NCBI GenBank assembly: GCA_011033025.1
Contig: WFMF01000416.1
Span: 62,001-126,000, forward strand
Source of the DNA: Beroe forskalii
Lineage: Eukaryota > Ctenophora > Nuda > Beroida > Beroidae
DNA: 64,000 nt
Direction of reading: 5' to 3'
In this document: positions 12,701 to 23,771 of the stretch, piece by piece
Position numbering within the stretch: position 1 is the first letter of the stretch
How the letters are laid out: the number at the start of each line of letters is the position of its first letter
Notes under the pieces: model-generated
Database searches by the model: none
What the model saw: the letters and a program-made list of their open reading frames with translations, nothing else
What the model was told of the DNA's origin: nothing
Position numbers and translations under genes: made by a program

Positions 12701-13165
12701 GCTTTGGGGCGAGTCAAAGGTCAATCTCATTTTGTCATCCAGGCATTCTAGTACAGTAGCACCGTACGTACCTGAGAAGAAACATATTTTCATCAAAAAA
12801 CAACTCAACCACAGTACAGAAGTGCTGTTATATGATAAATCCATGTCAAAAATCTAACAATGTTTCTTAAAAGCTCATGCTACGTTTTGAAAAACATAAA
12901 CCACTAATCAACAAGGAAGGAATAAATGGTACCACTGATAATTTAAATCGATAAGGCCTAAAAAAACACGTAAAGGTGCTCAAGGATGAGGCGTCCTGAG
13001 TTATAAAATCGTACGGACTACGGCTTGAATCATTAAAATTTATCGGAAATCTCCCTTTAAGATGAAAATTAACGAAATGTTCATTTTAAAAATGAAAATA
13101 AATGAAATAATCGAATGTCGTAACTCACCGAGTACAACAGCAGATAAAAGTATCAATTTGAGCAT
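9727..13165 (-). CDS. ZP-domain protein, copy 1
   Basis: Nine exons on the minus strand: 13165-13129, 12771-12673, 12153-12047, 11723-11636, 11387-11218, 11018-10900, 10516-10352, 10167-10037, 9806-9727 (TAG). Lengths 37, 99, 107, 88, 170, 119, 165, 131 and 80 join in phase to 331 aa. The N-terminus MLKLILLSAVVLG is a signal peptide. Eight cysteines match the ZP-N/ZP-C pattern (contexts LECLDD, AGCTPS, TDCGTE, LKCSYER, GCVEDS, KICDT, TCSAAPSCGD). SKRRRRD is a consensus furin site, followed by a short spacer and a hydrophobic tail (SILTIITAQLLVLF) ending KC. The protein is probably membrane-anchored, then released to polymerise extracellularly in matrix, cuticle or egg coat. It consists of little besides the ZP module, with no EGF or lectin domains. 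Confidence 0.93.
11821..11873. repeat. Intronic hairpin with inverted CCAAT boxes
   Basis: Perfect arms GTAGCCAATCAGCGTGAGA and its complement, in intron 3 of ZP gene 1. A related but diverged hairpin lies at 22163-22213 in gene 2, where the outer CCAAT repeat present in copy 1 is missing. Confidence 0.8.
12170..12460. repeat. 12-bp minisatellite (GGTAACTGGTAC..) with foldback, copy 1
   Basis: Degenerate repeats of GGTAACTGGTACGAGTGGTA-type sequence in intron 2 of ZP gene 1, including one long inverted segment around 12325-12390 able to form a hairpin. A matching array is at 22530-22820. Confidence 0.85.
13130..13165 (-). other. Signal-peptide exon of ZP gene 1
   Basis: ATG at 13165 encodes a 12-residue hydrophobic leader and is followed by the donor G|GTGAGT. 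The start is chosen because the leader is conserved in copy 2 with one Val-to-Ile change. Confidence 0.85.
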
Positions 13166-14159
13166 TCCTTGGTTGTTGTTTTAGTTAAAATATCCGATAT
13201 AAACCTATATCGAGGGAAAAGAGTATTAGAAGATTGTATCATTTCGGTAAAATTTCTAACGAAACGCCAGCATTTGCGAATCCGAGAAATAAATTGACGA
13301 TCACCAATGATTTAACAAATTTAAATTGACGAGTTGACAACGCATTCAGGCATTCCTTTTATTCAGATACAATCAGCAATCCACTATCATAGAACACATG
13401 ACCATGAAAGACTGACAGGATCAAAATTGATTGGTACAGATGGAAAATGCGGGAACATAGATACAAGCTAGATAAAAACACCGAACAGATCGTAACGCTC
13501 ATTTTCGCGATGTTTCGGAAATCTGGGGAGTGTGAATAATCTGAAGAGGGGCCTATTTTAGCGCGTGAATAATCACGCAAAACTCGGGTCTGCGGTCAGT
13601 GAAATATCTATCCGTGGTAAATATCAGGGGCGTAGCCAGGGGGAGGCGACACAGGCGACTGCCTCCCCTCTTTAAACAGACAATATGGAAATTTTGCCCT
13701 GATTTCCGGTGTATCAGAATAGGTCCGGTGTGTTGCATGTCACGTGTACGGTGTAATGAGGAATATATCTTACGACGAGGATCATATGATTTTCGAAAAC
13801 TCCTTATTTATCGGCTCCTTATTTTAACGTTTTAAACTTGCTCCCTAAATGGTCATTCGAAGATAAGGGCTTTTTTGTTAAACTATTGAACAATCGCGAA
13901 TATGTCCCGAAGCGACATATTATGGAATATTCAATTTTCAATATTTAATATCAAACATAAAATCTGGACCTCAATGATTTCCAAGAAATGATAGTAATAT
14001 CCCAGGAATTAATTTGCATAGCAAAGAATGCAATCACATAAACTTTCCAATCCAATCTCTTTAGTTTCAGAGGGAATAATGAATAATTCACTGGTGGATT
14101 AATCATTTTTACCCACATGAGTATTTAAATCTACAAATAAAATCCACATACTTAACAAA

Positions 14160-14262
14160 GTCCAGAAAGATCAATTGTGGCATCACATTATGAAGTCCAG
14201 AAAGATCAATTCTGGCGTCACATTATGAAGTCCAGAAAGATCAATTCTTGCGTCAAAAACTG
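14160..14262. repeat. 35-bp tandem repeat, three units
   Basis: Units of GTCCAGAAAGATCAATTCTG followed by GCGTCACATTATGAA. The same three-unit array occurs in duplication unit 2 at 24781-24883. Confidence 0.85.
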
Positions 14263-14339
14263 GTCATTGTGCATTGCAGAAGATCAGTTTAATGTTAATG
14301 TGCGCGCAACGAAATAATCAAATATGATCAATATTCATA

Positions 14340-14490
14340 TGACGTATCATTCGATTGGACATTTATTCTGGAGTGCATACTCTCTCATTGGCCATCAATC
14401 GACTGGTAATCGGAAAGCTGGCCTCTGATTGGTTACGCCATGTCACGTGACGGGAGTTCTGCGTTACGATTGGTCGAAATATCCAGAGCC
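14340..14490 (-). promoter_or_regulatory. CCAAT/E-box cluster upstream of ZP gene 1
   Basis: ATTGG occurs near 14354, 14388, 14431 and 14471, with TCACGTGA near 14445. It resembles the cluster at 7140-7400. It begins exactly where the segmental duplication ends, so copy 2 lacks it. Distance to the ZP start codon is about 1.2 kb, so its target is uncertain. Confidence 0.4.
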
Positions 14491-14559
14491 GTGCGGACTA
14501 ATGGTGTTGGGACTTATTTTTATCACAAGATGGCAATTTAGAGTAATTGTTAGGAGCTG

Positions 14560-15141
14560 CACACACGTGGATTATAAGCCATGTCGACTATAGTCTACGC
14601 CGAGTTTTGGGGTGAAGACACACGACGTGGAGTATAAGCCACGAATCCTACGTGTGTCTTGTAGACTATTGTCAACACACGTTATCGTAACAAATCATCG
14701 AAAGCAGTTTCTTCCGAGTCCCCGAATATAAATTGATTGACGGAATTTGACATGATACTCTCGGATGCTCTGATCGTAGCACAGCAGATGAATTATCGGA
14801 AACATAACCCCTATCAATTTTCTTGCTTTTGATTGGTTAATGACAGGCGTAATACAGCGTTCTGATTGGCTGGCGTTAATTTGTACAACTTTTCTCGGAA
14901 TTATGCTCAGTGTCGACTATAGTCTACAAGACACACGTGGCTTACAAGCCATGTGGATTGTAATACCACATTTAAGACCGGCTATTTTTCATGGACTAAT
15001 CTCCACACTTTTGTAGAGTTTAGTCGATACTTTCACCCAAGACACACGTATGGATAACAGTCCATGGGTAAGTTATCGACAGCACACACGTAGCTTATAA
15101 GCCATGGCTTATAGTCCATGGCTTATAAGCCACGTGTGTGC
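14560..15141. repeat. Cluster of CACGTG/TATAAGCC palindromes
   Basis: Several inverted copies of a CACACGTGGCTTATAAGCC motif. The best is a nearly perfect ~60-nt palindrome at 15082-15141 (arms CACACACGT[A/G]GCTTATAAGCC around a CATGGACTATAAGCCATG-type centre). Others near 14565-14680 and 14915-14960 pair GTCGACTATAGTCTAC with the same motif. Probably remnants of nested foldback elements. Confidence 0.75.
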
Positions 15142-16085
15142 ACCCCCTTAGATGCAATTGAGCTCTGTCTGTTGAGAGAGTCAAAACGTTTTAAACAAAA
15201 CTATATTCGCGGTATGACGGGAACTAATAACTAGTGCACCCGCCCCCTTCTCCCCCACGGAGAGGCTAATTTACACGAATATTCATCAGCCGTTAATTTA
15301 ATTGCAGTGAAGTAAAGAACTTCTTTTAGTGATTTGGAAGACATAGAAAGGACGAAAAGCAATAAACACACGCATGTAAACGAAAGAACGAGGGGAGGTT
15401 GGTAGAATTCAAGTTAGTAGATTTCAATGAATTTGTAGGTTACTAGGAAATGCAAATCCTTGATTCTGAATGCCTTATGTTGATGGAAAAGAATTTTCAA
15501 AAATTTTCATATTTTCATAATATTATTGGCCGGGAATGAATGGTTCCATTCTCAATGCAGGGGCATAGCCAAAAAAAAGGACGGGCGAGTCTCATTTAAA
15601 ACCTGTTGAATGTTTTATTTTGCTTGGCGGTCAAAGCTCCCATTACAACAAAATGAACAAAGTTTTCTCATTTTCTGTTCGCCTGTTCCGCCTTCCCCAG
15701 CTAGCTACGAGGCTGTCTGTGTGATAGGCTTTTCTTTACGTCAAACCTTTGTGTGACGCTCATCATCTCATCATTTACAACGTCAACTATTCGCACACTA
15801 TTCCCTTCCTTTTTGAGAGGGATCAATTTCTTCTTCGAGTTTCATCTTAAGATCTCACATCTTTCATCAACTATTTAACGAAATGGATTCCTTTGTCACC
15901 AAGAACACTCATTTTGATTGTTATTATTGTTGGGCATCAAAAAGGATTTGATTTAACTAAAACTTCACAATCATGCTGTGAGAGCTGAGAGGTCATTTTA
16001 AGTTGATGCAATAGAAATATCGTGATGAGATATTTTGTAAGTTTGTAAGTATTGCACCGTGGTCGAATAGAAAAACGCAGTTGGT
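15142..16085. other. Intergenic, nothing assigned
   Basis: Unique-looking sequence without a supported gene or tandem repeat. Confidence 0.4.
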
Positions 16086-16089
16086 TTAA

Positions 16090-16212
16090 TATCACGATTC
16101 CCGGACTTTATGCCGACACTGGACCATATGCCGACTCCGAAAAACCCCTGGTCGGCATAAAGTCCAAAAATGGACTTTATACCGACACTAGACATTTTGC
16201 CGACATGATTTC
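16090..16212. mobile_element. GTCGGCATAAAGTCC foldback element, copy 1
   Basis: Repeated and inverted copies of CGGACTTTATGCCGACA around a short centre, about 120 bp. It is related to 18148-18255. It is probably a small MITE or a foldback repeat. Confidence 0.7.
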
Positions 16213-17095
16213 CCGGACTTATAAAAACTCAGAACTTTTAGAGTGCTCAATATAATTGCAAAGATAATATGATCAGTATTATAATATCACACACATAATA
16301 ATAAGATTATATTTAACCTTTCCCCGAAAAACCAACATCTAAATCTTGTGGTTTTGGTCCATCTAAGCGTTTGGGTCATGACCAGAACCCTAACCTTAAA
16401 GTTAATGCTTAAAGATGTGGTAAATGCGCTTCATTATATTTTTCTGAGTGACGTCATTGTCATAGATAATGGAGGCTCCCGTTTACATGGGAGACTGACC
16501 AAAAGTTGTGAATTTAGTGTCTGCTGTGGGTCAGGGGGACTCGCTAATCATCAATCAAAGACACAATCAAAATAGCTAATTAAAGTTTCTAAAACATAAA
16601 GAAGGTTCGACATACTCCCGCCATCCGCAAATTATTGATAAATTTATTTCATCGCTGAGTTTCAACTCATATAATTACCTTGACTCTGAACGTTTTAGTT
16701 TGTAATTTCCCCGAATTGGTTACTTATTCTCAAGGCGACTGATGGATAATGCCCTAATCAAACAATTCAAACTAAACTTAATTAATTAAAGAGCTCTGCT
16801 TTCTGAGGCAGCATGATAATTATAACAACAACTAACTTCTGATTAAATGGTAATTACTTAACCAATCAAGTATTATGTTATAATCATCAAGAACCATAGC
16901 TGCTGATGTGCTGGTGCCAAAAATCTGCCTATAATAAGGTCTAAATTATAGGCTAAAGTCTGATCTTTATGTGATGAAATGGGAGAAAGCCATATTCATA
17001 TTGTCACATTTAAAAGAAGGGGAGGAGGACTAAAATTTCAATTTGTCAAATCTTCAATATCGTAGCAGTATACCGTCAGTCACTTGTTAGCCAAC

Positions 17096-17272
17096 ATGAA
17101 GCTTCGCATCCTGGTGTTGTGCACACTTATTTCAGTAAGTCTGTCTTTGCTAGGGGATCCCTACCCTTGGGGGCGTGGGTATGGCAAAGGGCGTGGGTAT
17201 GGCAAGAGGCAGCAGCAGAAACGGGAAGTTGACGAGGACGACGACAGAGCTGTTCTAAAACGAGCCCTGTAA
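17096..17272 (+). CDS. Small secreted peptide precursor with dibasic sites (candidate neuropeptide)
   Basis: A 58-aa ORF. Start: the ATG in CCAACATGAAG; nearby upstream codons give no other ATG. Residues 1-19 (MKLRILVLCTLISVSLSLL) form a clear signal peptide. The next segment, GDPYPWGRGYGKGRGYGKR, contains two GRGYGK repeats and ends in Gly-Lys-Arg, the classical cleavage-plus-amidation signal. QQQKR and an acidic tail (EVDEDDDRAVLKRAL) follow, as in spacer regions of peptide precursors. It lies between the two ZP genes on the opposite strand. A GTAAGT at 17135 could be a donor, so a spliced form is possible. I know no family match; bioactivity is inference from architecture. Confidence 0.6.
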   Translation: MKLRILVLCTLISVSLSLLGDPYPWGRGYGKGRGYGKRQQQKREVDEDDDRAVLKRAL

Positions 17273-17670
17273 GCCTGTAGGACTTCTCTCCCCGTTGCTT
17301 GTTGCGGGTTTACCGGTGTCCTCCGAGCAGGGCGTTCTGAGCTCCTTTCTTGCCGGTTGTTAACTCCACTGGAGGAAGAGGAGAGGATGGGGCTGGAGTG
17401 GGAGTGGGAGCACTAGGAAGGGGGTTGAGGCGGGGAGAACAGGAGCTGGGGAGGGAGCAGCATGGAGAGGAGGTGGTGGGGGGAGTGAAGGGTCATTGCT
17501 GAGGGTCTGGTTGGCTGCCACAAGATGATGAAATGTCTGGTTGAATGTACTAGACATGTTGGTATCAGTTGGAAACGGATAATCTCTGCATTTTACCTTC
17601 GGTATATATACTCATCTGTGTCCCAATCACAGCTTGGTGAAACATCACTTCATTCACTCCAACTTATAAT
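17273..17670. other. Region downstream of the peptide gene
   Basis: Contains a GGAGGGAG-rich purine stretch (17370-17500). It produces a Pro-rich antisense ORF that I regard as spurious. It may be the 3' UTR of the peptide transcript; no polyadenylation signal was identified with confidence. Confidence 0.4.
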
Positions 17671-18075
17671 CCCAATCACAGCTTCAGAAAACGTCCCTAA
17701 ATTCACACAACCCAATAATCTCAATCACAGCTTCACAAAACATCACTATATTTACTTCACCTAATAACAAGCTGCATCTAGCACCTCATCAGCGATCGCA
17801 CCTTGTTAGCGACACATGACACGCGATCCAGCGGAAAAGCTCTCGAATAACAGGCCTGATACTGCCTGATCCCAATCACAGCTTCATAAATCGTCCCTAA
17901 ATTCATACAACCCAATAATCTCAATCACAGCTTCACAAAATATCACTATATTTACTTCACCTAATAACAAGCTGCATCTAGCACCTCATCAGCGATCGCA
18001 ATATCGCTTCTTGTTAGCGACACATGAAACGCGATCCACCGGAAAAGCTCTCGAATAACAGGCTTGATGCTGCCG
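17671..18075. repeat. 200-bp tandem duplication
   Basis: Two direct copies, 17671-17870 and 17871-18075, both starting CCCAATCACAGCTTCA and ending in AATAACAGGC[C/T]TGAT-type sequence. A shorter partial third copy precedes them near 17617. No coding signal. Confidence 0.9.
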
Positions 18076-18147
18076 AATAACCGCTATACACTATCGGATA
18101 AGGCACAAGGATACGATAAACCAAATAACAGAAGGGTAGCACAGATT

Positions 18148-18255
18148 TGCCTGTCGGCATATAGTCCAAAATCGGACTTTATGCCGACAGACGATATACC
18201 GACATGTCCCTAGAAATCCTATGTCGGCATATAGTCCGCTGTCGGCATAAAGTCC
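18148..18255. mobile_element. GTCGGCATAAAGTCC foldback element, copy 2
   Basis: Carries GTCGGCATATAGTCC and CGGACTTTATGCCGAC repeats in both orientations and ends GTCGGCATAAAGTCCGG. It ends about 10 bp from the left breakpoint of duplication unit 2 at 18266. Confidence 0.7.
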
Positions 18256-19509
18256 GGTTACCCCCTGAGTATATGAAAATAAAACTCTGCGATAAGATTT
18301 CTATGAGTGTGAAAATTCTACAATTGCCAGCATTTACTCGAAATATTACTTAAATTTGATGACGTCAGAATAGTTGATAATACTGTATGAAACATATGCG
18401 GACACTGAAGTAGTTTAAAACGTTAAAAATAAGTCAACACTTTATCTGTCCAATATAAAAACGTAGTCACGTAATATCAGCTACTCATAAAGCCATGTAT
18501 AAATTTAAAAAATACACCTGACCAAAATCTTAAAAAGTTTATATCATAAACTTAATTAATTTCTGAGCGCTGATAAAGCGTTCGGAAAAATTTCTGTTCT
18601 GTTTAAATCATTCCTTGAGATAAAACGTAACACCCGAATCATGGAAGCCGGGCGTTTTACGGCTCTTAGAGTGTTCGAAAAATAAATCCATGCCCAGTTC
18701 TCATTCGGATACCATCAAGACTGAAATAAATAATTATCAAATTTACCGGTATATAATGAGCCTTCTATAGTTCTATAGCTGCCGCAACTTATTTAGTTGC
18801 TTGAATGTCCATGACGTCATAGTTATTATGCGTTTAAAGAAAAAAATTCAATGACGTTTAGATGCCCAAACCGCGTGATCTTAATTTAAAACCATTCTTG
18901 TTTTCAAATTTAAAGAATAAGTAAATTCAATTCAAAGTAATATCATGATTATTGATTACCGATTAAGTCAAAGTTTTAATAAGAATAAAGCAAAAGGTCA
19001 TATATTGAAGGTGGCTTTTATATTAAAATACCTAAAATACCAAAAAATATCTAAGAATCATATCACTATCGGTACAGGCATCCACCAAGTATTAAAACAT
19101 GAAATCGCTATTATAGGGCAACATAATGTTACTTAACTGTCACGGGAATATTTCATTTTAATATCGAGTAATTTAAGTTTAAAACATGCTAGATTATATT
19201 TGCTTTCAAGTTTGAAGCTCATGAGTTATATTGAGTCTATACTGAGCTTCTAACAGTCCCACTTATCAGTGCCAACCACAGGGCGCTGATCGGAAATCAG
19301 CAAACATTCGGCGGCAATAGGCGCCAGCTCAGTGTTTTTACAAAGCTAATATAAAATACGATAGGGTTTAGTTTAAACAATTCTCAACTGATAGCTCCAC
19401 CCTCTACCCTTCACGACTTAAACAGTCCAACTTCAGCCAAAAAGTGGGTACAAACGCATCATAACTTTTCGTTGACAATGGTGGTCTGGTCCACTGTCCA
19501 TGGCTCCAT

Positions 19510-19625
19510 AAACCAGTTTCCTACATCCCACGACCAGTGTCCTAGGTCCAGAAACCAGTTTCCTAGATCCTGGGACCAGTGTCCTAGATTCAGAGAGCAG
19601 TGTCCTAGACCCAGAAACCAACGTC
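19510..19625. repeat. 21-bp tandem repeat, copy 2
   Basis: Counterpart of 9470-9600, about one unit shorter. Confidence 0.85.
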
Positions 19626-19746
19626 GTACTAGGGATAAGGGCCTTGATTCCGGGAGACTGGAGAGGGCATTGAACAACGGCTGCAGCTCTGGTCGAGATC
19701 GCAGGAGGTTGGAGCTGGATCTCGAGGAAGGAAACCACTGACATCA

Positions 19747-22700
19747 CTAACACTTCATGAAGAGGACGAATAGTTGAGCGGTGATCATTGTCAGAATGGA
19801 TGCAGTATTCGTGAATCCAGATGATTCTGAGGGAAATAGTGTACGATTAACAAACGAATGGGAGTGTTATATCGAAAATTATCACACGAGGCGTTAGCCG
19901 AGTTTGACAATTTTCGATATCACACGATCCATGAGTTTGTTAATTGTATTATTAATTGCTAAAACAGTACTTCCTACCACTCGGGTCTGACGACCTCGTC
20001 TGAATTCAACGTTTTATAGATTTTTAAGTGCTCCTTCATAAAATCAACAATTTATTTAACGATATTCTGCTCTATTATTCCGCCACTGTTCAGTAGTCCT
20101 ATAAAGGAGTGATATATCGATAATTATCACACTGGAGTTTGAGCCACGGGAGGGTAATAATGTGACTTATTCGCTTGAAATTGTTACTCGGCTATGTGAG
20201 TTCACCGTAGTGCCTTTTCATAGTAACTGTGAAAAGCTTAGTTGATAAAAATTGGCTTAAAATCATTGAATTAATAATTAATGATGTTCGTTCATAATAA
20301 TGATCAATTATTCATAAGGGAGCCCAAAATGCACCCTATTGTACCCTAATTACGAATACACGTCGAAACAACTTTTCGTTCTCACCTTCTTCGGCATCTG
20401 GGTCTCTGAAGAAGAACGGACCGCCGTACACCTGGAACTCTCGCTCCGTTTTCCCGGTAATCTCAGTGTCCCTCCTCCTTCGCTTGGAGTCTCCGCAGCT
20501 GGGGGCCGCTGAACAACTGAAATATTGAGGAGGATTAGAAGGTTTAAAGTTTTGCTGAAAATTTGAACTTTAGGGGTTTGAAGGCCGATGATAATTTAAA
20601 ATAGGGTTTATAGATAGCTCCATATTATCTTCATTGAATAAAATAAACATCATATCCACAGAGAAATAGAATGTGAAATATCAATGAAACGTACGTTGCG
20701 TAAGTAGACTCTGCGGTATCACAGATCTTGACAACTCCGTGCACGTAGACTGCAGCTGTAGCGTCGGATACGAAGTTGAAAGCTTCCACGGAGAAGGCTT
20801 TCCTCTTGGTGTTGTCCCCGGTGGGGCTCAGAGCTTGGAAGGTGGAGTCCTCCACACACCTGGGGAAGAGGGAGGATGCAGGTTAATACGACACGAAAAT
20901 GCAGGAGAGGAGGGTGTAAACGACACAGAAACCCTAATACAGGAGTGAGGGATACAGTAAGAATTATAATCAATAATCATAAAGGCCCTCAAAACAGTTT
21001 CTCTCTCAGGCCTTAGGCGCCGACCAGACAATTCAGTTGTGGGTTTGAGACAGTTCCCAGACTCATCACTCACTCTCTGAATCTATCACTCACTCTCTGA
21101 ATCTATCACTCATGGTTAAATGAGCAAGAAAGGTATCCTCTTTCCTATTCATTCACTCAATGAATCACTAAATCAGCCCCCTCTTTACCACCCTCTGACT
21201 CATATTCACTCAGTTTCAAAACATCCTTCTTTCTTCGCCACTCACCCATCCTCCACGATGTAGTATTTGTTGGCAGTACTCGTGTCAATATCGGAACTAT
21301 CCATGGCAATGATGTGAACTATCTCAATAGTCAGGGTCATGTCACTGTCAGCATCCAGGGTTATCTGCAACATGTTGTGGTTATAGAAAACACAATTTGT
21401 ACATTATACGACATGTTTTTTCGACGAGCCAGCAGAACAAGAGCTTGACAAAATCGCTGATGAATGCTGAATAAGAGCAAGAATTGCGCCTGCCGAAATG
21501 AAAATAGGAGAAGTAATAGAAGTATGAATATTGTCGAAAGGATTGCTGACGAGTACCGCAAAATAAAGAGTCTCCCTCAAGTCCACTTCAAATGGCGATG
21601 TCAGCTCGTTTGTCAGAGCGTTGGCTGACAGGGACTCGTAGACATCCATGTTGAAGGTGAAAACACCCTCCCCATCCATGTCAATAACGGCTTGTCCGGC
21701 CTCCCAGGAGATGACATTCGTTGTTCCTGGAGATTGGGAGCATTTGAAAGTTGCATCAAGAGGCATGGATAGCGCAACAAGCATATTTTGATGGCATATT
21801 GCACTTTGAAAAATATCCCCAAAAACTACTTGATGAACAAAGAACATCCCCAAAAGAATATTCCCAAATTCACTTTAAGTTAACCGTTTAGCTGATATGA
21901 GATTTTCCTCCGGGGCTTTCGAAAATTCTGTGATTATCGCTGTCAACTGCAGTGGGATCTATAAATTTGAACAGGATTTAGACAGGTTGTAAAAACAGCA
22001 GCAATTACTAACCTTCCCTTTCGTAGGAACACTTGAGGACCAGCACCAGCATGGCACCTCTGTTGATGATAGAAGATGCACCGTTCGTAGTCGCAGTTAA
22101 CTGCATGGGGAGGGGTTGGTATCAGTTATAGCTTAGTCGGAGGATCCCAAAATCGTTATGATATTGACCAATCAGCGTGCGAGTTGATGGTCAACTCGTA
22201 CGCTGATTGGCTACAGACAAAAGGTTCTGTTGGAGGATATTGAAGGAATGCTTCAATAAAAAGAAAATGAACGTTTGGGAATTGGTAAAAGCAGTACTAC
22301 TCCGTAGGTAGCCCGGGCGTTTTTAGCTAACCCGAAACCGTATTTATTAAGAAATGGTAACCGGTTGTTTGCTAGAACTCCGTACTCACGGTATTCTCAT
22401 AGATAATGTGGGAGGTGTTATGGTTAGCTTCAGTTCCACAGTCAGTCAGCCCTATCTCAATCACTGTGCTGGAGCTAGAGGGCGTGCAGCCGGCACCTGC
22501 CGAAGGAAGGGGGTCAGAGGGTGGTAACCACTGTTATGGGTGGTGACTGGTATGGATGGTAACTGGTACGAGTGATAACTGCAATAAGTGGTAACTGATA
22601 GGGTGGTAACTAGTACGCGTGGTAACCACTGGTATGAGTGGAAATTGGTACGAGTGGTAACTGCTGGTATGGGTGGTAACTGGTACGAGTGGTATTTGCA

Positions 22701-23771
22701 GTTACCAATCGTACCAGTTACCACCCATACCATGGTGTGAGTGGTAACTACTAACTGGTGAGAGTGGTAACTGGAGTGAATGGTAACCTGTGCGAGTGGT
22801 AACTGGTTACTGGTACGAATGGTGATCGGTTATGACTGGCAATATCCATGCCATATACTCATATTATGAGTAGGTGATGAGATCAGGTAACTTCCGCTAA
22901 GAGTTCCGGAGAGTTTGCTAAAAGAGTTCCTGAGAGTTTTGCTAAAAGAGTTCCTCCTGAGAGTTTTGCTGAAAGCTGAAAGCGTTTCTGAAACTCTGAA
23001 AATATTTACATACCTTCACCCCTGAGCGAAAAAGCGTCCACGCTTTGGGGCGAGTCAAAGGTCAATCTCATTTTGTCATCCAGGCATTCTAGTACAGTAG
23101 CACCGTACGTACCTGAAAAGAAACATATTTTCATCTACAAACCACAGTACAGAAGTCTGAATTAGGTTAAGGTTCAGAGAAACGACATGACTTTTCTACC
23201 GGTGACTAGAAACGACCGGTTAACCGAACCGAAACCGAAATACTTGTTAACCGGGCGTTTTAGCCAACAGTAAACCGAAACCGTAAACGAATATTTTGAT
23301 TTCGCAATTAACCGTTTGGTGAAATTCGACAACCGAACCGAAACCGAAATACCGGTTAACCGGTTTTTCAGCGAATGAAACCGAAACATTTGGATTCATT
23401 GAAAGGTAACCGGTCGTTTGGTACATTTGACCTCATTTATATGTTAAATCTCGCTGCATTTTATCGCCACGCTAGGGTATAAGGGGTTTGAGTTTGAGTT
23501 TCTGTCACTGTCGTTAGGGCTTGAGTTTGGGTTTTTAAGTTTGGGTTTGAGTTTGTGTTAGGGTTAGGGTTCGGGTTTGAGTTAGGGTTTTGAAGCGTCG
23601 TGAGGTCAATGAAAAAGTCGCACAGCTTGAATCATATAATTTATCAGAAATCTTCCTTGAAAATGAAAATAGATGAATTAATAATCATTTTTAAAAAATG
23701 AAAATAAATGATATAATCGAATGTCGTAACTCACCGAGTATAACAGCAGATAAAAGTATCAATTTGAGCAT
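19747..23771 (-). CDS. ZP-domain protein, copy 2
   Basis: Nine exons: 23771-23735, 23112-23014, 22496-22390, 22100-22013, 21726-21557, 21364-21246, 20859-20695, 20516-20386, 19826-19747 (TAG). Every exon has the same length and phase as in copy 1, giving 331 aa. The signal peptide, all eight ZP cysteines, the SKRRRRD furin site and the hydrophobic C-terminal tail are kept, and no exon carries a stop or frameshift. Some splice signals differ; for example the exon 3 donor is GTGAGT here and GTGAAT in copy 1. A MITE inserted in intron 8 lies just upstream of the last acceptor. Both paralogues look functional. Copy 2 lacks the CCAAT cluster that lies beyond the duplication edge in copy 1. Confidence 0.93.
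19843..20160 (-). mobile_element. TIR-less hairpin-ended MITE, copy C (insertion in ZP gene 2)
   Basis: Same element as 2393-3203, inverted. It is absent from the equivalent site in copy 1, where the sequence reads AATAGTGTGAGTTATTC near 9816-9832. The junctions show a 3-bp TGT duplication, matching the 3-bp duplication at copy B. This defines both element ends. Confidence 0.88.
22530..22820. repeat. 12-bp minisatellite with foldback, copy 2
   Basis: Counterpart of 12170-12460 in intron 2 of ZP gene 2, with similar unit order. Confidence 0.85.
23490..23600. repeat. Degenerate telomere-like repeats
   Basis: GTTTGAGTTTGGG and GTTAGGGTTAGGGTTCGGG units resembling TTAGGG arrays, in intron 1 of ZP gene 2 and absent from copy 1. 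Too diverged to call a true interstitial telomere. Confidence 0.55.

Larger units (their letters stand above)
8183..14355. repeat. Segmental duplication unit 1
   Basis: Direct repeat of 18266-24980. Left edge shared from TGAGTATATGAAAATAAAAC and right edge shared to GACGTATCATTCGATT. It contains the whole ZP gene, its downstream 21-bp repeats and upstream flank. Differences are scattered substitutions and small indels plus one transposon present only in unit 2. Confidence 0.95.

Noticed and set aside
17360..17557. Pro-rich minus-strand ORF
   Set aside because: Explained by a GGAGG-rich purine tract; no splice context or domain.
23490..23600. True interstitial telomere or chromosome end
   Set aside because: Only a few perfect TTAGGG units and surrounded by normal intron of ZP gene 2.
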